The notes below the pieces were generated by a model, which was given only the letters and a program-made list of their open reading frames with translations, made no database searches and was not told the DNA's origin. The translations under genes were made by a program, and so were the position numbers. DNA of 64,000 nt from Duodenibacillus sp964509205 (GTDB lineage Bacteria; Pseudomonadota; Gammaproteobacteria; Burkholderiales; Burkholderiaceae_F): contig CAZDVW010000002.1 of the NCBI GenBank assembly GCA_964509205.1, positions 1 to 64,000 on the forward strand. Reading direction: 5' to 3'. Each line of letters opens with the position of its first letter. The first letter of the stretch is position 1. Below, in pieces: positions 34,591-44,000 of this stretch.

Positions 34591-35922
34591 ATGAATCAAC
34601 CGTCGAAAAAAGAAATTCGAAAGGTTGTCTTGGCGTCGCTGTTAGGCGCCACAATCGAGTGGTACGACTTTTTTCTATACGGCGTTGTCGCCGGCATTGT
34701 TTTTAACAAATTATTTTTCCCGACAAGCGATCCCTATATCGGAACGCTTTTAGCCTACACAACCTTTGCCATCGGCTATCTGGCGCGTCCTTTCGGAGGA
34801 TTTATCTTTGGCCACTTTGGCGACAAAATCGGTCGCAAAAGCATGCTGATTCTCACGATGCTCATCATGGGTCTCGCGACAATCGGCATCGGACTTGTCC
34901 CGACGTATGCTGCCATCGGCATTGCGGCTCCCATTCTTCTTCAGACGTTCCGTCTGTTGCAAGGTTTAGGTCTGGGCGGCGAGTGGGGCGGTGCCGTTCT
35001 CATGACGTATGAGTATGCTTCGAAAAAGGAACGAGCCTTTTATGCCTCCATTCCTCAGATGGGCTTGGCCACGGGTTTGTGTCTTTCTTCCGGCGTCGTC
35101 GCGCTGCTTTCGATGACGCTTACCGATGAACAGTTCCTTGAATGGGGATGGCGCGTTGCCTTCTTAATGAGTGTTTTCCTTGTCGGCATCGCTCTCTGGG
35201 TTCGTCTTTCGATTCTTGAAACGCCGGATTTCCGCAAGGTTCAAGATCAGGCCGCCAAGGATAAAACCAAAAAGTCTCTTCCGATTGTGCGTGTTTGCAA
35301 GAACCATCCCTTCAATATTCTTTTGGGCGTCGGCGCGCGATGGGTTGACGGCGTGTTCTTTAACGTGCTGGCCGTATTTGTGATCACGTACCTCGTGCAA
35401 TACATCCATGTGGACCGCACTTCTGCGCTGATCGTTGTCATGATCGCCGCACTTTTGATGTGTCCGTTTATTGCAATTTTCGGACACTTAGCCGACAAGT
35501 ACGGTCGCGGAAAAGTCTATGGCATCAATGCCATTCTTTGCGGAATTTCCATCTTCCCGTCTTTCTGGATTATGCAGAATTCGGGCGGCAATCTCTTCCT
35601 TATCGCTTTGGCCATCATTATTCCGCTTTCGATCTTTTACGCTGGAATCTTCGGGCCGGAAGCCGCCGTCTTTGCTGATCTTTTCCCGGCTGACGTCCGC
35701 TATACGGGTATCTCAATTTGCTATCAGTTCCCAGGGTTCCTCGTTGCCGGAATCGTTCCGGGTCTTTGCACGTACTTCATGGGAATCACAGGTGGAGATC
35801 CGATTTACGTCTGCCTGTACACGATGGTTGCATGCTTTACGAGTGCGCTTGCCGGATTCGTCATTCAGCGCCGTCACACGGCAGCGGTCGCGAAATACGG
35901 TGAAAACGTTGAACACATTTAA
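34591..35922 (+). CDS. Metabolite:H+ symporter family MFS transporter
   Basis: Proton-coupled importer of an organic acid or osmolyte (relatives are ProP, KgtP and ShiA). The product has 443 residues with 12 predicted transmembrane segments. The N-terminus ASLLGATIEWYDFFLYG is diagnostic for the metabolite:H+ symporter family, and GHFGDKIGRKSML between helices 2 and 3 is the MFS motif. The ATG follows CTGGAG. It is divergent from the LacI-type regulator, with inverted repeats between them, and is followed by a phosphodiesterase gene, so imported compound and phosphodiester breakdown may be linked. The substrate is not determined. Confidence 0.9.
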   Translation: MNQPSKKEIRKVVLASLLGATIEWYDFFLYGVVAGIVFNKLFFPTSDPYIGTLLAYTTFAIGYLARPFGGFIFGHFGDKIGRKSMLILTMLIMGLATIGIGLVPTYAAIGIAAPILLQTFRLLQGLGLGGEWGGAVLMTYEYASKKERAFYASIPQMGLATGLCLSSGVVALLSMTLTDEQFLEWGWRVAFLMSVFLVGIALWVRLSILETPDFRKVQDQAAKDKTKKSLPIVRVCKNHPFNILLGVGARWVDGVFFNVLAVFVITYLVQYIHVDRTSALIVVMIAALLMCPFIAIFGHLADKYGRGKVYGINAILCGISIFPSFWIMQNSGGNLFLIALAIIIPLSIFYAGIFGPEAAVFADLFPADVRYTGISICYQFPGFLVAGIVPGLCTYFMGITGGDPIYVCLYTMVACFTSALAGFVIQRRHTAAVAKYGENVEHI

Positions 35923-35932
35923 TGCCTAAAAA

Positions 35933-35959
35933 GGGAAAGGAGCCTCGGGCTCTTTTCCC
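35933..35959 (+). other. Stem-loop between the symporter and phosphodiesterase genes
   Basis: GGGAAAGGAGCC (35933-35944) pairs with GGCTCTTTTCCC (35948-35959), 12 bp with one wobble, around TCG. No T run follows, so it may set the relative expression of the two genes rather than end transcription. Confidence 0.45.
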
Positions 35960-35977
35960 GCCAACGGACTACAAACT

Positions 35978-36814
35978 ATGAGAATTTTGCAAATTTCGGA
36001 TTTTCATTTACGCGGTGATGGAAACCTTTCTTTCCAAGTCGTCGATACGGCAGAGTATTTGCGCAAAACTCAAGAGCATTTGCAGCATGTTTTTTCTCTT
36101 CCGAATCAAAAACCTGACCTGATCGCCGTAACCGGTGACATCGCCGACTCCGGAGACGAACACGCTTACAGCATGGTCTACGAAGCATTAAGCGGATTCG
36201 GCGTTCCCGTGTTTGCAGTTCCGGGCAATCACGATCGACGCGACAGAATGCGCAGGCTTCTCCCGGACTGGACGGTTGAAAACCCGCAGACGGCTCCGTA
36301 TTTGTGTTATGCCGTCCGAGAAAAGGATTTTCATCTTGTCTTTATGGATTCGATGAGTCCCGGATCGCACTCCGGTCACATTCCTGAAGTCTGCGCGGCC
36401 TGGCTGGATAAGGAGTTGCAGGAACATCAAGGAATTCCGACACTCATCTTCATGCATCACCCGCCGTTTATCACGGGAATGGGTGCGATGGATGAACCTT
36501 ACGAGAATCGGGAAATTCTTCGTTCCGTCATTAAAAAGGCGCCCTGGGTCCGGCTTTGCTGCGGGCACATGCACCGACCGATCTTCACCGTCTGGGCAGG
36601 AGTTCCCTGTGTGACGGCACCTGCCGCATCCATGCAGATCGAACTGGACTTCTCTGTGCAGGGAGGCGACACCTTCCGCATGGAAACGCCGGGCTATTTG
36701 CTGCACGATTTCGAGGATGGTCAATGGAATACACACGTCTGCCAGATCTATTCGCCTGCGAAGTTTGACGGACCGTATCCGTTTGTCGGCAAAGTCAATC
36801 CGACAGAAGACTAG
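35978..36814 (+). CDS. Metallophosphoesterase, GpdQ/CpdA-like phosphodiesterase
   Basis: Binuclear-metal enzyme expected to cleave a phosphodiester such as glycerophosphodiesters or cAMP. The product has 278 residues. All calcineurin-type motifs are present: ISDFH at the N-terminus, GDIADSGDE near 49-57, GNHDRRD near 83-89, MHHPPF and GHMHRP. Length and the long C-terminal region are closer to GpdQ (about 275) than to a minimal CpdA. There is no signal peptide. It follows the symporter after a 55-bp gap and is closed by a strong terminator, so these two genes form one unit controlled by the LacI-type regulator. Confidence 0.86.
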   Translation: MRILQISDFHLRGDGNLSFQVVDTAEYLRKTQEHLQHVFSLPNQKPDLIAVTGDIADSGDEHAYSMVYEALSGFGVPVFAVPGNHDRRDRMRRLLPDWTVENPQTAPYLCYAVREKDFHLVFMDSMSPGSHSGHIPEVCAAWLDKELQEHQGIPTLIFMHHPPFITGMGAMDEPYENREILRSVIKKAPWVRLCCGHMHRPIFTVWAGVPCVTAPAASMQIELDFSVQGGDTFRMETPGYLLHDFEDGQWNTHVCQIYSPAKFDGPYPFVGKVNPTED

Positions 36815-36849
36815 AAAAGTTTTCCCCTCCGCCGGAATTTTCCGGCACA

Positions 36850-36882
36850 AAAGCCGAACCGCTCCCCCGGTTCGGCTTTTTT
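36850..36882 (+). terminator. Intrinsic terminator of the symporter-phosphodiesterase operon
   Basis: AAGCCGAACCG (36851-36861) pairs perfectly with CGGTTCGGCTT (36868-36878), and six T close the element. It separates this operon from the phosphonate operon. Confidence 0.93.
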
Positions 36883-36941
36883 ATACTGATGTGTTCGATT
36901 CTTCGGTTTAACATTTCTAACATTTGAACAAAATTGAGATA

Positions 36942-36969
36942 TTGACCTCTAATTTTCCTTTGATATACT
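36942..36969 (+). promoter_or_regulatory. Sigma-70 promoter of the phosphonate operon
   Basis: TTGACC (36942-36947) and TATACT (36964-36969) are separated by 16 bp, both five of six. Transcription would begin near 36976, about 97 bp before the transaminase ATG. The surrounding DNA is very AT-rich. Confidence 0.75.
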
Positions 36970-37072
36970 TGCATCCATTATTTTTAAGTGTTCAATTCTT
37001 TATTTTTTAACTTTATTTTTAAACATGATGAGGCAGAGAACCTCTGACTCTGTCTTTCGAGGAGAAGGGTGC

Positions 37073-38203
37073 ATGATCAAGCGCAATGTGTTGCTCAATC
37101 CCGGTCCGGCGACAACGACCGATACAGTCAAACTTGCACAGGTTGTTCCGGATATCTGTCCCAGAGAAAGGGAATTCGCAGACTTAATGAAAGGTTTGCG
37201 TCAAGATCTTTTAAAGACCGTGCACGCCGATCCGGACAACTTCACCTCCGTGCTGTTTTGCGGATCGGGAACACTTAACATCGATGTCTGTCTGAATTCG
37301 CTCTTGCCGGCGGATTCAAAAGTTCTCATCGTCAATAACGGCGCCTACAGCTCGCGTGCCGTTGAAGTGTGCGAATACTACGGACTGGAACATATCAACC
37401 TGAAATTCCCGGTGGATTCTCTTCCGGATCTGGCTGAGATCGAAAAAACCTTGAGGAACCATCCTGAGATTCGGCTTGTCTATACGACACACAACGAGAC
37501 AGGAACGGGCATCCTGAACCCCATCCGAGAAATCGGTGCATTGGCGCACCAGTTCGGTGCAACGTTTGTTGTCGACACGACCTCAACGCTTGCCATGCGC
37601 CCGATTGATATGGTCAAGGACAACATTGACTTCTGCATGGCCTCCGCGCAAAAAGGTCTGATGGCCATGACCGGACTTTCATTCGTTATCGGCCGCACTC
37701 AACTGATCAAAGCCTCTCAGAATTACCCCAAACGCTCTTATTACTGCAATCTTTTTCTGCAATACGATTACTTTGAGAAGACCGGTCAGATGCATTTCAC
37801 GCCGCCCGTGCAGACGATCTATGCGGCCGTCCAGGCGATGAAAGAGTATTTAGCAGAAGGGGAGACGCGGAAGTGGGAACGGCACACGCGTGTTTTTAAT
37901 GCGATTCATGCCGGCCTGGATTCGCTCGGCTTTAAAGATGCGATTCGCCGCGAGTGGCAAAGCGGTCTTGTCGTATCCGTTTTGTATCCGGACGATCCGA
38001 ACTGGGACTTTATGAAAGTTCACGATTATTGCTACGAGCGCGGATTCACCATTTATCCGGGAAAAATCAGTTCGGCCAATACCTTCCGGCTCTGTGCACT
38101 CGGTGCGATTGACGCGCCGGACATTGATGCGTTCTTCAAGGTCTTGAAAGAAGCCCTGAGAGCGTTTGATATCCAAATTCCCGTGCGTTACAACTCAAAG
38201 TAA
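37073..38203 (+). CDS. phnW: 2-aminoethylphosphonate-pyruvate transaminase
   Basis: PLP enzyme interconverting phosphonoacetaldehyde plus an amino donor with 2-aminoethylphosphonate (AEP). The product has 376 residues, class V aminotransferase fold. The N-terminus NVLLNPGPATTT is the typical PhnW/AepZ start, CGSGT lies near 64-68, VDTTS carries the PLP-pairing Asp, and ASAQKGL near 189-195 holds the Schiff-base Lys. The frame is open further upstream, but ATG 37073 has GGAGAAGG 5-8 bp ahead. Placed before PEP mutase and phosphonopyruvate decarboxylase, it works here in the biosynthetic direction, as the last step to AEP. It is 11 bp before the PEP mutase gene. Confidence 0.88.
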   Translation: MIKRNVLLNPGPATTTDTVKLAQVVPDICPREREFADLMKGLRQDLLKTVHADPDNFTSVLFCGSGTLNIDVCLNSLLPADSKVLIVNNGAYSSRAVEVCEYYGLEHINLKFPVDSLPDLAEIEKTLRNHPEIRLVYTTHNETGTGILNPIREIGALAHQFGATFVVDTTSTLAMRPIDMVKDNIDFCMASAQKGLMAMTGLSFVIGRTQLIKASQNYPKRSYYCNLFLQYDYFEKTGQMHFTPPVQTIYAAVQAMKEYLAEGETRKWERHTRVFNAIHAGLDSLGFKDAIRREWQSGLVVSVLYPDDPNWDFMKVHDYCYERGFTIYPGKISSANTFRLCALGAIDAPDIDAFFKVLKEALRAFDIQIPVRYNSK

Positions 38204-38214
38204 AGGATCGTCCC

Positions 38215-39510
38215 ATGAAAACCGTTTATGCTTGCTTTACGACCGATGTGATCCATGCCGGTCACATCAACATCATCCGAGAAGCTCAAAAATACGGAAA
38301 ACTGATCATCGGCGTCATGAGTGATGCGGCGCTTGTGCGTTTTGACCGTTTCCCGACAAAAACAATGAGCGATCGCATAGCGATGATCCGTTGCTTAGAC
38401 GGAGTCTCCGACGTCATCGTCCAAGACGATGTGATGTATGACAAGGTCATCGAACAATTGAAACCCGATTACATCATTCACGGCGACAATTGGTTGGACG
38501 GACCGACAAAAGCCATTCGCGACAATGCCGAAAAAGCTCTTTTGGCCTACGGCGGACAGATTATCGATGTTCCCTACACACGCAATGAAGTTGTTCGTCA
38601 CACGGATGAACGCATTCGAGCCAAACTCATGATGCCCGAATTTCGCCGTGCCCGTCTGCGCCGCATGCTCGGTCTTCGCCCCATTGTGAAGGCCATTGAG
38701 GTTCACAGCGGCTTAACGGGACTGTTGGCCGAGAAAACGGTTGTCGAGCACGACGGCGAACTCGATCAATTCGATGCGATGTGGATCAGTTCTCTTTGCG
38801 ATTCGACGGCCAAAGGCAAGCCCGACATTGAACTCGTGGACATGACGTCGCGGTTTCGGACGATTGACGACGTGATGGAAGTGACAACGAAGCCGATTAT
38901 TTTCGACGGCGATACCGGCGGACAAATTGAGCACTTTGTCTACACCGTCCGTTCGTTGGAACGCATGGGAGTTTCCGCCATCATCGTGGAAGATAAGACA
39001 GGACTGAAAAAGAATTCTCTTTTCGGCACCGAAGTCAAGCAGACGCAAGACACCATTGAGCATTTCTCGCAAAAGATTGAAGCGGGCAAGAGAGTTCAGT
39101 TAACAGACGACTTTATGATCATCGCCCGAATCGAAAGCCTTATTCTTGAGCAGGGGATGGAAGACGCACTCGCCAGGGCACGCGCTTACGTGAAAGCCGG
39201 AGCCGACGGCATCATGATTCACAGCCGCAAGAAGGATCCGGCTGAAATCTTTGAATTTTGCGATAAATTCCGCCAAGAAAACACGACGACGCCGATCGTC
39301 GTTGTTCCGACTTCCTTTAATTCGGTGACAGAGTCCGAGTTGGCTGCTCACGGTGTCAACATCGTCATTTACGCCAATCAGCTGACTCGAAGTGCATTTC
39401 CCGCCATGCAGCAAACAGCCGAAGACATCCTGCGCTATCACCGCGCTCAGGAAGTGGATGCCCGTTTGATGTCGATTAAGAAAATCATTACCTTGATCGA
39501 ATCTCTCTGA
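38215..39510 (+). CDS. aepX: PEP mutase with N-terminal cytidylyltransferase domain
   Basis: Forms the C-P bond by rearranging phosphoenolpyruvate to phosphonopyruvate. The product has 431 residues, far longer than a bare PEP mutase (about 300). Residues 1-140 are a nucleotidyltransferase of the HxGH class, with TTDVIHAGHINI at about 9-20 and GVMSDAALV. Residues about 150-431 are the mutase, with EDKTGLKKNS at about 259-268, the accepted PEP-mutase signature, and the metal-site DGDTGG. Fusions of this type are known, and the extra domain is thought to activate the phosphonate as a CMP ester for transfer onto a glycan or lipid. No transferase is seen in the operon. Confidence 0.9.
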   Translation: MKTVYACFTTDVIHAGHINIIREAQKYGKLIIGVMSDAALVRFDRFPTKTMSDRIAMIRCLDGVSDVIVQDDVMYDKVIEQLKPDYIIHGDNWLDGPTKAIRDNAEKALLAYGGQIIDVPYTRNEVVRHTDERIRAKLMMPEFRRARLRRMLGLRPIVKAIEVHSGLTGLLAEKTVVEHDGELDQFDAMWISSLCDSTAKGKPDIELVDMTSRFRTIDDVMEVTTKPIIFDGDTGGQIEHFVYTVRSLERMGVSAIIVEDKTGLKKNSLFGTEVKQTQDTIEHFSQKIEAGKRVQLTDDFMIIARIESLILEQGMEDALARARAYVKAGADGIMIHSRKKDPAEIFEFCDKFRQENTTTPIVVVPTSFNSVTESELAAHGVNIVIYANQLTRSAFPAMQQTAEDILRYHRAQEVDARLMSIKKIITLIESL

Positions 39511-39525
39511 TAAGAAAAAATCGTT

Positions 39526-40653
39526 ATGAATGTTCAAAATTTTGTTAAGACACTGGGAGCGGATTTCTTCACAGGCGTTCCGGATTCGCTTCTGAAAGCT
39601 TTGTCAAGTTACCTTCTGGACCTGTACGGACAGGATCCGGCTCACCACATCATCGGTGCCAATGAAGGCAACTGTGCTGCCTTGGCCGCCGGGTACCATC
39701 TCGCCACAGGAAAAACTCCCGTCGTCTATATGCAAAATAGCGGCGAGGGCAATATTGTCAATCCCGCTGCCAGCCTTCTGAATCGAAAGGTCTATGCCAT
39801 CCCGACAATTTTTGTCGTCGGCTGGCGAGGCGAGCCCGGCATTCACGATGAACCCCAACATGTCTTTCAGGGAGAAATCACCGTCAGTTTGTTAGAACTC
39901 TTAGGGATAAAAACCTTTGTCGTTTCCAAAGAGACGACAGAAAAAGAACTGCAAGACGCCATGGAGAATTTCCGTCAACTTCTTCAAGACGGAGACGATG
40001 TCGCTTTCGTCATTAAAAAGGGAGCCCTTTCTTACGAAGGGAAACCCGTTTTTAAGAATGCCCACACCCTGCGGCGCGAAGAAGTGATTGAGGAAATTGT
40101 TGCCGTCAGCGGCGATGATCCCATTGTTTCGACAACGGGAAAGGCCAGTCGCGAACTGTTTGAGATTCGTGAAGCTTCTTCAAGCGGCCACGACCGGGAT
40201 TTTCTGACAGTCGGATCCATGGGACATTCGTCTTCCATCGCTTTAGGCATTGCTGTTCAAAAACCGCAGACGCCGGTTTGGTGCATTGACGGAGACGGAG
40301 CCGCTTTGATGCACATGGGAGCCATGGGAGTCATCGGAGCAATCGCACCGAAAAATCTCATTCATGTTCTTATCAACAACGAAGCCCACGAAAGCGTCGG
40401 CGGCATGCCGACTGCGGGAAAGAGCGTTGATTTCACAGCTATTGCGAAGGCTTGCGGATACTCAAATGCTGTTTGTGTGGAGGATAGGGACACTTTACGC
40501 AGAGCTCTGCGTCATGCAAAGGCGGCTAGAGAACTGACCTTTATTGAGGTTAAAAGTGCCATCGGTGCTCGCGCTGATCTGGGGCGCCCGACGACAACGG
40601 CGAAAGAAAACAAAGTAGCATTCATGGAACACTTAGCCGCTGTTGAGCCTTAG
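39526..40653 (+). CDS. aepY: Phosphonopyruvate decarboxylase
   Basis: Thiamine-diphosphate enzyme that makes phosphonoacetaldehyde and pulls the unfavourable PEP mutase reaction forward. The product has 375 residues. The pyrimidine-binding half has GVPDSLLK near the N-terminus and GANEGNCAALAAGYHLATG with the catalytic Glu. The C-terminal half has DGDGAALMHMGAMGVIG and NNEAHESVGG, the GDG...NN cofactor motif. It lies 15 bp after aepX and ends the three-gene operon. With aepX and phnW it forms the complete route from PEP to AEP. Confidence 0.92.
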   Translation: MNVQNFVKTLGADFFTGVPDSLLKALSSYLLDLYGQDPAHHIIGANEGNCAALAAGYHLATGKTPVVYMQNSGEGNIVNPAASLLNRKVYAIPTIFVVGWRGEPGIHDEPQHVFQGEITVSLLELLGIKTFVVSKETTEKELQDAMENFRQLLQDGDDVAFVIKKGALSYEGKPVFKNAHTLRREEVIEEIVAVSGDDPIVSTTGKASRELFEIREASSSGHDRDFLTVGSMGHSSSIALGIAVQKPQTPVWCIDGDGAALMHMGAMGVIGAIAPKNLIHVLINNEAHESVGGMPTAGKSVDFTAIAKACGYSNAVCVEDRDTLRRALRHAKAARELTFIEVKSAIGARADLGRPTTTAKENKVAFMEHLAAVEP

Positions 40654-40986
40654 CAGAAAGGGAAAGAAGCCATTTTCGAGCACTGGAGAAGCGTTGGTTC
40701 GTGAAAAGATATTGAGACTTCGGCGATCCATTTATGAGAATGAGAAAATTGCGTAACGATCAAATCGCATTCCGACTTCTGATGCCCGAAGTCGATATTT
40801 TTAGATGATTAGAAAAGAATAGGAACGCTCATCCTGTTTCAATACTTTCCCAATTTTTTTGACTTTTTATCGTATTTTCTGTTCAACTTAGTTCCAGAAG
40901 AGTGTTCCCTTTCCAGAAACAGTTCTACTGCTATTCATGCTTCTTTTTTGCAAACTTTTGGTTTAACGTTCTAAACTTCGCATTCG
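40654..40986. other. Intergenic region between the phosphonate operon and the autotransporters
   Basis: No gene is visible. GACTTCGG (40716-40723) and CCGAAGTC (40786-40793) form an inverted repeat 62 bp apart. TTGACT (40858-40863) resembles a -35, but no -10 matches it at normal spacing. No clear terminator for aepY was found. Confidence 0.4.
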
Positions 40987-41015
40987 TTTACTGAGCAGCT
41001 CTCAGTTTGTATAAA
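40987..41015 (+). promoter_or_regulatory. Promoter of the first autotransporter gene
   Basis: TTTACT (40987-40992) and TATAAA (41010-41015) are separated by 17 bp, each four or five of six. Transcription would start near 41022, about 10 bp before the first G tract. The spacer contains an inverted repeat ACTGAG/CTCAGT (40990-41006), a possible operator. Confidence 0.6.
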
Positions 41016-41031
41016 GTTCCCCTTTTTCGAT

Positions 41032-41040
41032 GGGGGGGGG
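41032..41040 (+). repeat. Homopolymer of nine G (tract 1), 5' leader of autotransporter 1
   Basis: Nine consecutive G in the predicted leader, directly before the TAGGAG SD sequence (41041-41046). An ATG overlaps its first base (41030-41032) and reads in the same frame as ATG 41054. Long G tracts are classic slipped-strand mutation sites. Confidence 0.85.
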
Positions 41041-41081
41041 TAGGAGACTGAAAATGAAAGACATTTTGTCTAGTTGTGTCC

Positions 41082-44000
41082 ATGAGGGGGGGGGTAAATA
41101 GCACACGATCCTCTCTCTCTCTTGTTACTTTTCCTCGCACTCTCATTGCTTCTGCGCTGATCAGCGCTTTTCTTCCCTTTACGCCTTCCTGGGGTCAAGC
41201 TCCTGTCATAAGTTGTGACTCCGTCAGTGGAAATTGCAAGATATTCTCTGGCACAACCGGTCTAACCGACATCGAGTATTTTCGCCGAGCATCATATGGC
41301 GGTTCAAAAAAGCAATCTAACTCCTTTGGTTATGGATTGCGCGATGCTGATTCTGGAAATACTGTCATTGTCACAGACAATGGAATTACAGGGATTATTC
41401 GCGGAGCGGTTGCTAAAGAAACAGGGGAGATGAAAGACAACCGCATCATTATTTCATTAGATGAACAAACGCATCTAACTGGCAATACCAGCCTCTCATG
41501 GGAATCGGGTGGTTTCATTTCTGCTGCAACCGCTTGGGAAGGAGCAGAAGGCGCCACGATGACCATGTCAGGCAACGAGGTTTACATCACAGGCGGATCG
41601 ATTTCCGGCGGTTCGGTCTTTGGCGCCTATTTCCAACACGATGACACAGACGGTCGAGATCAATCTAAAACCGTTTTCTCTAAAAACATTGTGACCCTAG
41701 AGGGAACAACCTACACACAAGGCACGGGCTTTACTCTGATTGCGGGAGGATTACAGCTTTTTGGTAACAAAGGAGAAGCGATTCCCGAGGATGGAACGTT
41801 CTCAGAGAATGAGGTGCGTGTTTTAAATTCGAATGTCAGCGTTAACAGGATCGTGGCAGCGGATTCCGCCTCTCTTCCAAAAACGGGAGAGATTGTATCT
41901 CTGGACAATAAAGTTACTGTTTCTGATTCGACTCTAAATATTGCAATTGACCGATATACCTCAAGCGGGATTACTGCTGCGACTGTCTATAGTCGCGATG
42001 GTGATAAAGAGAAGGAAATTGCCAGAGGCAACTGCGTTGAGATTAGCGACAGTCAAATAACTTGGACTGCCTCATCTGCAGGGGGCTTTGGAACTTTTTC
42101 AAGCACAGTCGGCGGCGGAACTGACTCCAACGGGGGAAAGATTCGGGAAAATGGCGTTACTCTGACTAACGTGAGACTAGATGCCAAACTTGCCAATGGT
42201 TCACATTCGCAAACCAGCGGTTTGTCTATCTACGGCGTCTATTTTCGAGGTGCTACGAGTGCAGATGTTGTCACGAATTCCGAAGCTTCAGGGAACTGGT
42301 TGCGAATTTATGGTGAGAGCTCCTTGGTTGGAGTAAGAAATCTATACGGTGCGTACGATGGGATTCACAGCTCCGTTGTCAGAGATAACCGGGTCGAAAT
42401 TCAAGGTAACAGCGAAGATTCCCGTGTTTTGCTCAACAGCGATCTGAACATGGGCATGTACATTTACGGCGGTCGTTCAACAGGCACAGCACAGGCTAAT
42501 CAAGTATCCGTCCAATACGCCTCCCTAGGGGACAAAACAAATAATCAACTCACTTGGATCACCGGCGGATATGTATCAGGAAACACTTCCGGCGATTCGA
42601 CCGACAACGTTGTTACGCTCAGTCATTCGATTATCGATAACGCTCGCGTGATAGGCGGATATTCTGCGAATGGTCTTGCAATCGGCAATACAGTGACCAT
42701 CGGAGAGTCTGTTACTTCGTCGAATTCTGACTCACTTATTCTTGGAGGCGGATTAGTCGGAGGATGGGCCGGAACGAGTACTTCGGATTTTGCAAAACAG
42801 TATGCGAGTGCCTTTGAAGGCAATACGCTGAGTTTGCATTCTCGCGTTCAGACAAATGTTTTGAGTGGTTTCCAAAATTACAACTTCTTCGTTACGGCAG
42901 GAGACATCAACAGCGGAAACGCTTTGATCACAACGACGGATCCTACCTTAAGTGTGCTCTTAGCTTTAGCAGAGGATACTTCGAAGAGTACTCACATCAG
43001 TATCAACGGAACTGGTTTGGATGCTTCTAGAAATGACGAAATTGTTTTAATTTCCAGTGCCGGTGGCTTTGTTAACCAAGAAGGGACGTTGTGGCAGGCC
43101 AAAGACAGTGATCTATCGGGACTGCAAACGGACTTAGATATTGTGACCCTCAATTCGGTTGCTCGGCAAACGAGAAGCGAAATCAAGGCGAGTGACTACG
43201 GACTGGAAATTCGCGACGTCGGAACGATTGCTGATCTGACGCAGAATCATGAGCAACAGTTGGTGGCTGTTCTCGGCAAGGCCGAAACCCGTTCCATGGT
43301 CAATGACCAGACAGACTCGTTGATGGAATCCTCATTAACGGCTCTTGCCACGGCATTTTCTGCAGATGACCTTTTTGTTGACGCTGCACTGCGCAGTCAC
43401 AACACACAACGAGAAGGCGTATTTGCTGCGACTCGCGCGGGTACCTATGAATACGACTCGAAGTCGAATCTAGAATCCACGATTGTCTCCGGACTGCTCG
43501 GGTTTTCTGCTCCGCTCGGTAAGTCCAATGTCGGTGCTTTCTTGGAGATGGGACACGCCTCTTACAAGTCGAATCTGAAGGCTTCATTGGGCGATGTCAT
43601 CGGAAAGGGTTCTCACGATTATGCAGGCGGCGGATTCTTCGTGGATTATCCGTTGCCGGTCGAGGGCTTACGGTTGACGAGCTACATTAAGGGCGGCGTT
43701 CTTGACAACGATTTCAGAGCGCATATTGCTGACATCAGCGCAAGCTACGATAAATTGACCGCCTATTGGGGCGCTCACTTAGGGACGCAGTATGACATTG
43801 ATATGCCGAGCATCCGAACGCGGTTCTTCCTTTCGTACTTCTACGATGCGCGTGAGTCCGAAACCTACGACATTATCGGTTCGGATCAAACGGCAGGGGC
43901 ACACGTTAAAGCCGATTCGCTCAATGCTCACCGCATTCAGGTGGGAAGCTTAGTCGAATTCAAGATGCACGAATTGTTGCGTCCGTACTTAGGGGTGACG

